Positions 57,594 through 64,000 of a stretch of 64,000 nucleotides of DNA are shown one piece after another. The DNA lies in the NCBI GenBank assembly GCA_958295855.1, contig OY282383.1:3204481-3268480 (forward strand), read 5' to 3'. Within the stretch, counting starts at the first letter, position 1. The number at the start of each line of letters is the position of its first letter. The position numbers were made by a program, and so were the translations under genes. Under the pieces are notes generated by a model, which made no database searches, was not told where the DNA came from, and was given only the letters and a program-made list of their open reading frames with translations. The DNA is from an uncultured Poribacteria bacterium. GTDB lineage: Bacteria > Poribacteria > WGA-4E > WGA-3G.

Positions 57594-58607
57594 TTAAAAT
57601 CCATCGGTATACCAAAAGATATGATGCGATCTGATGCCTTGTGCCAGAGATTGCGGTTGATTGTGCAATAGGTTCGGAATCGAATTGAATGAAGACGATG
57701 CCATCTTTTTTGAAAGCACGGCGGGTTGAATGACGCGATACATCGCGCTGCCATGCTCTTCAATCGCCGGGGCGTTCTTTTGAATAGCAAGTTTTGGCTT
57801 GCAAGCAACGCCAAAACCACCTGCGATAGGTGCCGGATAGACAACTTCAAGCGATTCCGCATCCATCTGGCCCACAATATTAGAGAGCATGCCTTCAAAA
57901 AGTTGTTTACCTCTCTCTTGGGCAAAGGATGTTTCTGAAGCGACGAACTCTTTAACATTCAGTTGGTTTTCGCGCGTGACAACGGAAACATAGCCTTCAA
58001 TCGTCCCATCTTTTTCCGCAACCCATGCATTCGGTGACTCGGTCCGCACCCAATCCCTCCAATATGCCATATCATCTCTGACAAAAGTGCCGTTGAATTT
58101 GCGGGAATAGGTGTCGTAGAGGAAAGCCATCCGCTTGACTTCAGATTCATCATCAAAATTGACTGGACAGACTTCCCATTCTACCTGCTTTTTGGCAGGA
58201 AGCGTTTCTTTTGCGTAGTAGCGCGGCACTTTTTCCCACCCTTCAACTGAATAGATACGCTGGCTCCCGTGGAGCGCGGAGATAGCAATCTCACGGGACT
58301 CCATAAACCGAATTGCGTCCTTGAGGAGTTGTGTGGCGAGTCCGCGCCGTTGGTATTCCGGGCGCGTGCTGACCTCCCCGATACCGCCTACCGAGATGGG
58401 TTCGCCATGCAAATACATCTTTCGGATAAAGACGCGCACCGTGCTGACAATTTTTCCGTTGTCAACAGCGACGCGGATGCCTTCAAAGTCTTTCCACGGG
58501 TCGTTGTGACAGTGGTTCATAAAGTACTGGCGGCTCCCGGAGAAGACGTGCGTGACGTGGTCCAACCATGCCTCTAATTCTTCAGGATAAAGGGCACGAA
58601 ATTCCAT
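57594..58607 (-). CDS. GNAT-family N-acetyltransferase with R4-encoded insert
   Basis: 337 residues. The N-terminal GNAT core shows IRVAVDNGKIVSTVRVF, IGEVSTRPEYQRRGLATQLLKDAI (acetyl-CoA loop R-x-x-G-x-A) and ALHGSQRIYSVEGWEKV; a second GNAT-like half and an SCP2-like end follow, as in Eis-type proteins (ending HHIFWYTDGF). The substrate is unknown. An R4 repeat is read as GVACKPKLAIQ near residue 265, interrupting the second half. The start has a weak ribosome site. Confidence 0.8.
   Translation of the reverse strand: MEFRALYPEELEAWLDHVTHVFSGSRQYFMNHCHNDPWKDFEGIRVAVDNGKIVSTVRVFIRKMYLHGEPISVGGIGEVSTRPEYQRRGLATQLLKDAIRFMESREIAISALHGSQRIYSVEGWEKVPRYYAKETLPAKKQVEWEVCPVNFDDESEVKRMAFLYDTYSRKFNGTFVRDDMAYWRDWVRTESPNAWVAEKDGTIEGYVSVVTRENQLNVKEFVASETSFAQERGKQLFEGMLSNIVGQMDAESLEVVYPAPIAGGFGVACKPKLAIQKNAPAIEEHGSAMYRVIQPAVLSKKMASSSFNSIPNLLHNQPQSLAQGIRSHHIFWYTDGF
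57781..57816. repeat. R4 copy inside the GNAT gene
   Basis: TGAATAGCAAGTTTTGGCTT then GCAAGCAACGCCAAAAC; same minus-strand reading frame as in the M28 peptidase gene. Confidence 0.8.
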
Positions 58608-58719
58608 TTTTATTGATGTACCTCACTTTTGGGTGACAGCACAGGGACTGTGCCTACTACTTTTGGGTGACAGCGGGAGAAGGTTTCCGCGTGTGGGCTT
58701 TCTAAAGACCCTACTACTT

Positions 58720-60729
58720 TTAAAATTTTATGGTGAGCTCGCCCAGGAACTGCCGTGCTTCATTGCGACTCCCAAAAACCTCATACAGATCGCCGGAAAC
58801 ATCGTAAAACCGGCGAACAAAATTTCGGCTCGTCTCTGCGGGATTCAAATCGGCGTAGCGGAGCCACAGATTCGTCCGGGACCAGATATCCCAATTGAGT
58901 TCGATAACCGTGGAACTGGCATCGCCCGTATCTTCTCTGTGTTGGCGGTTGAGCTCCGGAAAGAGCGCGTTCTGTGTTAAATCTGAGGTACCATCAACAC
59001 GGCCAACGGACAGATTCAACTCTTTATACCGATACGGGTTCGGATTGGTGATAAACTTCAGATTGGCGGCAAAGGCATTCTCCAACGCCTGTGTCTGAAA
59101 ATCGTAGCTATCCTCTACTTTAGCGGGGGTAACATACCGTTCATCCTGTTCCGCGTACGTCAGTTCATCAAGAAAGGTGAGGTGCCACCGCTCAGAGAGA
59201 CTATAGGATGCCCCGAACATATTTTTGAGTTCCAATTGGCTGAGTTCATCTTGAACGTCGGTTGAAAAGTCGATGTCTTCATAATCTTCCATATAGTTGT
59301 TGTTGAGAGTGGCAGCGCGGACACTATAAAAGCCGTTCATGTGGGAAGGCTTCACGGTAAACCCACTGACAGAATATTGCGCGATGGTGAAGTCGCTGGC
59401 ATCCTGCAGGTAGAGATAGCCTGCTGCGTCAAAGTCCAGAAAGGCGACATCGTGTTTTTCCTCGCTGAGCTGGTCGGTTTCATAAACAATCCGCCCTATG
59501 TACCTGCCGTTGTTATCAAACTTCTGGATACGTGAGATAACATTATGAAAGAGCGTCAAGCGGATATCCTTCCGTTTGAGTTCTTCAGCGAGTTCAGCGT
59601 CGTCTTCATCGTCCGTCTCTTCGTCATAGTAGCGGCTATATTCTGCTTCCTCCAGCAGCCGGAGGCGGCGATTTAGCGCGCTGACATCAGCAGTGCCGGT
59701 CAGGTTTGGGGCGAAAGGCCCGTATTGCGGGCGGGTTGCATTCGTAATCGTATCGGCAAGTTCCGTTTGACCTGGCGTGCTTTCTGTGAGCTGCGTCAAA
59801 GTCGGGGACAATGCGATGACTTCCGGCAGCCCGCCGACTTTCCTGCGGAATCGGCTGGCATCCTTGACTAAAATCTCGCCTGTAGGCAGTGTGACGAGTG
59901 CCATCGGTTTTGTAAATTCGCCGTTGCCTCGCCCTTTTCTGCCAAAACTGCGCATGAATTTGCCGTCTGCGTCGAATTTAACAATGCGATGGTTGCCCGT
60001 ATCTGCAACAAAGACGTTGCCGCGTGCATCAATCGCGAGGGCCGCAGCATCCTTATCAAATTCGCCATCACCTGCACCATACCGGCCGAAAACGAGCATT
60101 TTTTCGCCTGCAGTATCAAACTTATGGATGCGTCCCCGTTCTGCATCTAATATGTAAAGTTGATTTTGGGCATTGACAGCGACGCGGAGCGCGCGGTCGT
60201 GTCCAAGGGGTTGGATGCCGAATGCCGTTTTGCCTTCTTCATCAATGATGAGGCTTGCCGGCAAAACAACCTTGGGATGGACATCCACCGCATCGACAAA
60301 GTAGGTGTCTAACAATTCACCTATTGCACTGAATTTGTGGACACACGGGGCAAACATGTAAACTTTTGGATCCGCGGTTTCGGCAATGTGATGGATGGTT
60401 ACATCGGCAACGTAGATATTTCCGATGCTATCTACAGCAAGATGCCCCGGTTTCCGCAAGATATTTTGCGGAGATTCCGGCTCTTCGGGAATTTGGAGAA
60501 GAAATTCTCCGCTCGGCGACAGCTTTTGGATAAGCCGATGCTCGGTGTCGCTGACGTAGATATGCTGGCCATCAAAGGCGAGGTGAATCTTCTTACCGAA
60601 CATACCTGCTGTCGCCCCTTTGCCACCGAATTCACGCACCAAGGTGATAAAATCCACCGAAAAAGCGGAATTCAGTTCAATAAATAGCGAACAGAGGGTG
60701 AGTAGTGTGATAATGACTGTTTTTTTCAT
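58720..60729 (-). CDS. secreted NHL-repeat beta-propeller protein
   Basis: 669 residues. A signal peptide (VIITLLTLCSLFIELNSAFS) is followed by NHL repeats over about residues 30-280 (IHLAFDGQHIYVSDTEHRLIQKLSPSGEFL; LAIDARGNVFVADTGNHRIVKFDADGKFMRSFG) and more loosely later. An acidic region (EETDDEDDAELAEEL) lies near residue 375, and the last ~200 residues look like beta strands of an outer-membrane or adhesive domain (FGASYSLSERWHLTFLDEL; ending FLGELTIKF, with terminal Phe). An outer-membrane barrel C-terminus is possible. Function unknown. Confidence 0.75.
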   Translation of the reverse strand: MKKTVIITLLTLCSLFIELNSAFSVDFITLVREFGGKGATAGMFGKKIHLAFDGQHIYVSDTEHRLIQKLSPSGEFLLQIPEEPESPQNILRKPGHLAVDSIGNIYVADVTIHHIAETADPKVYMFAPCVHKFSAIGELLDTYFVDAVDVHPKVVLPASLIIDEEGKTAFGIQPLGHDRALRVAVNAQNQLYILDAERGRIHKFDTAGEKMLVFGRYGAGDGEFDKDAAALAIDARGNVFVADTGNHRIVKFDADGKFMRSFGRKGRGNGEFTKPMALVTLPTGEILVKDASRFRRKVGGLPEVIALSPTLTQLTESTPGQTELADTITNATRPQYGPFAPNLTGTADVSALNRRLRLLEEAEYSRYYDEETDDEDDAELAEELKRKDIRLTLFHNVISRIQKFDNNGRYIGRIVYETDQLSEEKHDVAFLDFDAAGYLYLQDASDFTIAQYSVSGFTVKPSHMNGFYSVRAATLNNNYMEDYEDIDFSTDVQDELSQLELKNMFGASYSLSERWHLTFLDELTYAEQDERYVTPAKVEDSYDFQTQALENAFAANLKFITNPNPYRYKELNLSVGRVDGTSDLTQNALFPELNRQHREDTGDASSTVIELNWDIWSRTNLWLRYADLNPAETSRNFVRRFYDVSGDLYEVFGSRNEARQFLGELTIKF

Positions 60730-60738
60730 TTTTGTGTT

Positions 60739-61272
60739 TTATTCCTTAGAGATATGGTAAAGCGTTGAACGCTCCGGGGCTGTCCAGTCAACCGGTTTGG
60801 AGACTACAACGGGCTGTGCCAAGTAGTGCGATGTGTTACCTTTCCACGTGCGGAGTTCTACGCCAAAGAATTTAAACCGTGCCGCTGTTATTTCATTGTG
60901 CCAGTCAAGTGTAACACGGTGCTCCGGATGAATTTTCTCGGCCATCCAGACAAGCGTGACGGCTTGTAAACCGGCAGCATACGTAAGGACTTGACCAAGG
61001 TGGGCATGATCGGATTTCTCCAGTTGGTTTTCAATTTTTTGTCATTCCTTGCGGAGAATTGAGAATGCAAGATAGCTCTAACAATGCCCTGTAGCTCTCG
61101 TCGGAGGTTTCTGACGCAAGGCTCTGGATTAACCGGCTTCAAATTCAAGTGCCATGTTCAGCGCATCTGCAACGAAAACAAGGTTTTCTGCTAACCAGGG
61201 TGTAAAGTCGCGTGCTTCGTGAGACCAGATAGCGCGAGGTGCAACGTTTTGAAGTAGGGAAGATTGAAGCAT
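60739..61272 (-). pseudogene. PD-(D/E)XK/DUF4268-type nuclease-like gene broken by an R9 repeat
   Basis: An N-terminal piece (61272-61129) reads APRAIWSHEARDFTPWLAEN and ALNMALEFEAG, then stops. After R9 (61043-61121) the same protein family resumes in frame at about 61038: IENQLEKSDHAHLGQVLTY, AAGLQAVTLVWMAEKIHPEH, FFGVELRTWKG, ending 60739. The piece between, which carries the first catalytic Asp in relatives, is missing. Its start overlaps the TPR gene stop by one base (TGATG), so the two were an operon. The nuclease role is known only from general resemblance. Confidence 0.75.
61043..61121. repeat. R9 repeat disrupting the nuclease-like gene
   Basis: CATTCCTTGCGGAGAATTGA to GGAGGTTTCTGACGCAAGG, with CCTTGCG/CGCAAGG ends. 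It appears to have replaced internal coding sequence. Confidence 0.8.
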
Positions 61273-61717
61273 CACCTATTCTCCTTCCCTGATTCGTCAA
61301 GATCTTCAAGCCAATGTTCAACGAATCTTTGGTGCGTCTCATCACCTGCTGCGCGCGCGAGTTCCAGGGCAATTTTTAAATCGTCGATTGCTTCTACATC
61401 ACAGCCTAGGCGAAATTTCTCCAATGCCCGGTAAGTATAGGGCTGAGCAAATTCCGGGTCTGCGCGAATGGCGGCTTCATAATCAGCGAGTGCTTCTTCA
61501 CGCTGCCCCAACCCCTCTTTTATTTGTCCACGGTCGGTGTAACTCGGGGCTTGCCACGGCGCAAGACGGATGGCCTCGTCATAGTCGGCGAGGGCCTCCT
61601 CAAACTGACTCTGGAAGAACTTCGCTCCACCTCGCACGTGATAGACTTCCGGCATCTCCGGGTTCAGGCGCAGTGCCTCATCAAGGTCCGCAAGTGCCGC
61701 TTCAGCAAAAGGCATAA

Positions 61718-61881
61718 CCGCTCTGTGGGACTTATACATATCTGGTCAAACCTTGACAAATCTAACAGGTTCTTCCATCAGTAACCACACTTCCTCATTC
61801 AACACTCACTGCCTGCCAACGAGGGCTTACACGAGCTCCAGAGGCGTTTGACGTCTCCCGCGAGCTACGGGCGACAGACTT
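61718..61881 (-). ncRNA. candidate omega-RNA (reRNA) region of the TnpB element
   Basis: In known IS605 elements the TnpB guide RNA is made from the tnpB 3' end and right end, with the guide taken from DNA just beyond the tip. This segment has several inverted repeats (GAGACGTC, CAGGCAGTG) and is conserved in the deleted copy at 46093-46250. The position is known from the family; the RNA itself is inferred. Confidence 0.5.
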
Positions 61882-62970
61882 TTATGAAGGACACAGGTTG
61901 ATTGCCGCATTCACATCTCTGTCGCACGTGAAACCACACTCACCGCAGTGATAGGTACGTTCAGAGAGGTCAAGTTCCGTCTTTTTGTGCCCACATGAAC
62001 TGCACGTCTTGCTACTTGCAAAGAACATGGCAGCTTCCGTGACAGGGGTGCCACACCGTTCCGCTTTATACTTTATCATCGTTAAAAAGCGGGACAGGGC
62101 AGCGTCTGCTATGTGCTTTGCCAGTTTCTTGTTCTTTAGCATACCGCTGACGTTCAACGTCTCTATACCAATAGCCGATGCTTTCCGAACGATGCTGGTT
62201 GAGGCTTTGTGATGAGAATCTTCACGGATACAGGATATTCTATAGTGAATGCTGGCAAGCTGTTTACGGGCTTTGTGCCAGTTACTTGAGAACCTCGTCT
62301 TCCGTGACAGCATTCGCCCAGCACGCCTCAACTTCCGCAGGTAAACCTTCAGCGGCCTGCGGTTTTCATACGTCGTGCCATCGGATAGCGTTGCCAGTGT
62401 ATTGATACCCACGTCAACACCTACAGGCAGGCGGTCATCAATCAGTGGCATCTGAACCATCGAATTACCTTCATCAGTGTGGACCAGAATGGATACGAAC
62501 CACTTGTCATCTTTTCGGGAGACGACGACTCTGCCAATCTCACCTGTCCATCGCAACTCTTCACGCATTCTCACCCATCCGATGACAGGCAATTTGACGC
62601 GCTTTTTGTAGACTTTCACAGAATCTTTGCCGTTATCCGCTTGGTATGATTGCTTACCACTTCGGTTCTTCGGCACGGGGAATCTGTTCTGTCCACTCCG
62701 CCAACGTTTCACGGCATCGTTGAAGTGATGGATGGCATTCTTGCTAGCATTCTGACTCATCGCATCACACCAAGGAAAGACTTCACGCTTCCGGGCGTTG
62801 AATTCCTTTTTGATGTCATACAACGTCTTCCAATTGCCATCATCTAATCCGCTTTTGAACGAGGACAGCGCGGCATTGTAAGCAACACGGGCGTAACCGC
62901 AGTGCTGAGCCAGCAAGGTGGCTTGCTTATTATTTGGGTCGAGTTGAATCTTCTGCGTTCGCACAGACAT
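61882..62970 (-). CDS. tnpB: TnpB RNA-guided nuclease
   Basis: The start at 62970 follows AAAGGAATTGAAT; the open frame runs further upstream to the element end without support. 362 residues. The helical N-terminal OrfB domain (LLAQHCGYARVAYNAALS) is followed by the RuvC-like catalytic residues: Asp in VGVDVGINTLATL, Glu in IGIETLNVSGM, Asp in DRDVNAAINL, with the zinc finger C-x2-C (CSSC) and C-x2-C (CGEC). All three acidic residues are present, so it should be an active omega-RNA-guided DNA nuclease that keeps the element in the genome. Confidence 0.93.
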   Translation of the reverse strand: MSVRTQKIQLDPNNKQATLLAQHCGYARVAYNAALSSFKSGLDDGNWKTLYDIKKEFNARKREVFPWCDAMSQNASKNAIHHFNDAVKRWRSGQNRFPVPKNRSGKQSYQADNGKDSVKVYKKRVKLPVIGWVRMREELRWTGEIGRVVVSRKDDKWFVSILVHTDEGNSMVQMPLIDDRLPVGVDVGINTLATLSDGTTYENRRPLKVYLRKLRRAGRMLSRKTRFSSNWHKARKQLASIHYRISCIREDSHHKASTSIVRKASAIGIETLNVSGMLKNKKLAKHIADAALSRFLTMIKYKAERCGTPVTEAAMFFASSKTCSSCGHKKTELDLSERTYHCGECGFTCDRDVNAAINLCPS

Positions 62971-63214
62971 ATTCAATTCCTTTTGTAGGGTTCGCAGGGC
63001 GTGTTTTGCTGCCAGACTCTGGAAGTGGGCGGAGACAACAGCGGGATGCTGAAGGAGTCTTTCCCCGCCCCACACGAGACTACCAGTATAACTGACTTCC
63101 AAAATAAATGCCAGCACTTTTTTCGCCTGAGAGAGACGTTTACCACTATCTTTGATAGTGGTTAAACTTTGATTAGATTTGTTTAGGAATGACCCGATTT
63201 TACGCCACTGCAAC

Positions 63215-63246
63215 TTGCCCCCTGCTTTGCAGGGGGAACATACCCT
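63215..63246. repeat. PAL1 copy next to the TnpB element in the TPR gene
   Basis: CCCCCTGCTTTGCAGGGGG with right arm ATACCC; the left outer arm is missing where the IS element begins, suggesting the element inserted into or beside PAL1. Confidence 0.75.
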
Positions 63247-63766
63247 ATGCCTTGTCGCAGTTTCGTAAAACCGCGATAGTAGTAGGTTTCAGCACACTGT
63301 GCATCTAACTGAAGGGCTTCCTCGTAATCGGCGAAGGCGGCTTTGACATCGCCTAACTCCCCTTTCGTAAACCCGCGTGCCGTGTAGCCCGCTGCGGAGT
63401 CTGGCTTCAACCGAATTGCCGTATTCAGGTCGGTGAGGGCAGCTTCATAGCACCCCAGAGCATTTTTGACCTTGCCACGATGGATATAGGCCTCCACATG
63501 CTCAGGCCGCAGCCGGATAGCCTTATCGTACGCAGCGATTGCCTCCTCACCTTTACGGCGCGATGAAGTATGGGACTCAAGAAGATACCCTGCCGTAAAC
63601 CATGCTTGTGCCGCAAGTTCATTTGCATCCCATTGCCCTTGTGCTTCAAATTCAGCATCTTCTACAAGCGTTGCAATTGCACGCCATTTTTCAACAGCAT
63701 CGGTAATGTTCCCCATTTTCTGTAACTTATGAGCATGAGCGATTGCCTTGTCTATGCGTATCGGCA

Positions 63767-63791
63767 TCGGGGTTGCAAACCCCTCCCACAC
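63767..63791. repeat. PAL2 copy inside the TPR gene
   Basis: GGGGTTGCAAACCCCTCCCA, in frame on the minus strand. Confidence 0.75.
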
Positions 63792-63921
63792 ATAGGGTTG
63801 GTAAGTTCGCGCTGCCTCCTCAACATTTCGCGTGGTATCCTCAGTGAGGGTTTCTATTGGTTTCGTTGTCATCATGCGCCTCCTATCTTTTAAAGCCGCG
63901 AACCTTGTATCTTCACCTTAA

Positions 63922-63950
63922 ATGGTACCCATTATTGCTTTAAATATCAA
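63922..63950 (-). promoter_or_regulatory. putative sigma-70 promoter of the TPR operon
   Basis: On the minus strand: TTGATA, a 17-nt spacer and TACCAT, about 45 nt before the ATG at 63875. Confidence 0.4.
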
Positions 63951-64000
63951 GGCAAAATTTATCGCGGTTAGGGTTTAATCCGGCAAGATACGGTACCCCG

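Larger units (their letters stand above)
61718..63217 (-). mobile_element. IS605-type element carrying only tnpB
   Basis: About 1.5 kb. The left end (63139-63217) has the hairpin CCACTATCTTTGATAGTGG; the right end (61718-61880) follows tnpB. Ends were set by comparison with the deleted copy at 46093-46612. There is no tnpA (Y1 transposase), so it would need one in trans. It sits next to a PAL1 copy within a TPR gene. Confidence 0.8.
61272..63875 (-). pseudogene. TPR-repeat protein gene split by an IS605/TnpB element
   Basis: AGGAGGCG precedes ATG 63875. The N-terminal part (63875 to about 63247) ends in TPR units (YIHRGKVKNALGCYEAALTD; AETYYYRGFTKLRQG), then runs into PAL1 (63215-63246) and the element's left end. 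The C-terminal part resumes at about 61717 (FAEAALADLDEALRLNPEMP; YRALEKFRLG) and stops at 61272. Joining the halves restores a regular 34-residue TPR spacing. A PAL2 copy (63767-63791) encodes WEGFATP near residue 30. Role unknown; TPR proteins scaffold other proteins. Confidence 0.85.

Noticed and set aside
57563..57958. Second gene overlapping the GNAT C-terminus
   Set aside because: It is an out-of-frame shadow; the GNAT frame continues to a natural family ending (HHIFWYTDGF).
61145..61372. Separate small gene between the TPR and NHL genes
   Set aside because: The frame is a shadow; the correct frame gives the N-terminal piece of a broken nuclease-like gene starting at 61272.
2412..63246. 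CRISPR array
   Set aside because: Repeats are abundant but dispersed over kilobases, palindromic and of several families; no regular repeat-spacer spacing and no cas genes.

Overview
The window looks like a chromosomal segment of an uncultured Gram-negative bacterium. Gram-negative character is shown by an LPS-export block (lptC, lptA, lptB), an LpxL-type acyltransferase, lspA, a periplasmic lytic transglycosylase and several lipoprotein signal peptides. Many sugar-acid/sugar genes of the Gfo/Idh/MocA and AP-endonuclease-2 (sugar isomerase/epimerase) families, a large DUF6785-like membrane protein, a redoxin/copper-monooxygenase fusion and very abundant short interspersed repeats would fit a Poribacteria-like, sponge-associated or related marine lineage. 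That placement is an inference from gene style; there is no rRNA in the window. No tRNA, rRNA or CRISPR array was recognised.

Layout. 0-1 kb: the end of a HigB-type toxin and a long HTH antitoxin. 1-8 kb: a glycosidase-like TIM barrel, a sugar isomerase, a large membrane protein, an ABC permease, a Gfo/Idh/MocA oxidoreductase and a small PD-(D/E)XK protein. 8.8-10.6 kb: tatA-tatC and a zinc-ribbon coiled-coil protein. 10.7-23.7 kb: housekeeping genes in one direction: cupin, pgeF, yggS, proC, yggT, a full-length but motif-less isoleucyl-tRNA synthetase homologue, lspA, fmt, a PASTA protein, rpe (apparent AUA start), rsmE and mtaB. 24-34 kb: mostly leftward secreted or transport genes (nuclease-like lipoprotein, ABC binding protein, TolB/M28 peptidase, epimerase, redoxin fusion, MATE). 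34.7-46 kb: lpxL, lptC-lptA-lptB-rpoN-hpf, valS, a thioesterase and nadB. 46-54.5 kb: a deletion derivative of an IS605-type element, a lytic transglycosylase, an aldo/keto reductase, gatB, a coiled-coil gene followed by a displaced gatB tail, and a MvaI/BcnI-type restriction-modification pair. 54.6-64 kb: potA-like ATPase, oxidoreductase, DUF433 protein, GNAT, NHL-repeat protein, a nuclease-like pseudogene, and a TPR gene split by a TnpB-only IS605 element.

The outstanding feature is the density and behaviour of short interspersed repeats, from at least ten families. The commonest is a palindrome with core CCCCTGC-TTT-GCAGGGG and outer arms GGTAT/ATACC, with about 22 copies (named PAL1 here). 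Others are a GGGGTT-nAA-AACCCC family (PAL2), a GGAAATaGGGCGGGCGGGA family (PAL3), a 37-nt AGCAAGTTTTGGCTTGC family (R4), an AT-rich stem family GTAAGAAATAAAAAAGTTG (R5), an ~80-nt family with CCTTGCG/CGCAAGG ends (R9), and a 36-nt GCACGTCGC family (R10). They are not confined to intergenic DNA. They lie in frame inside valS, rpoN, mtaB, nadB, lptA, potA, the ileS homologue, a peptidase, a redoxin protein, a GNAT gene and a TPR gene; they supply stop codons to several genes; and they are nested in one another. Three pairs of homologous sites in the window show one copy with and one without the insert, which is direct sequence evidence of insertion. No dedicated mobilising enzyme for them is visible; the only transposon protein is the TnpB nuclease.
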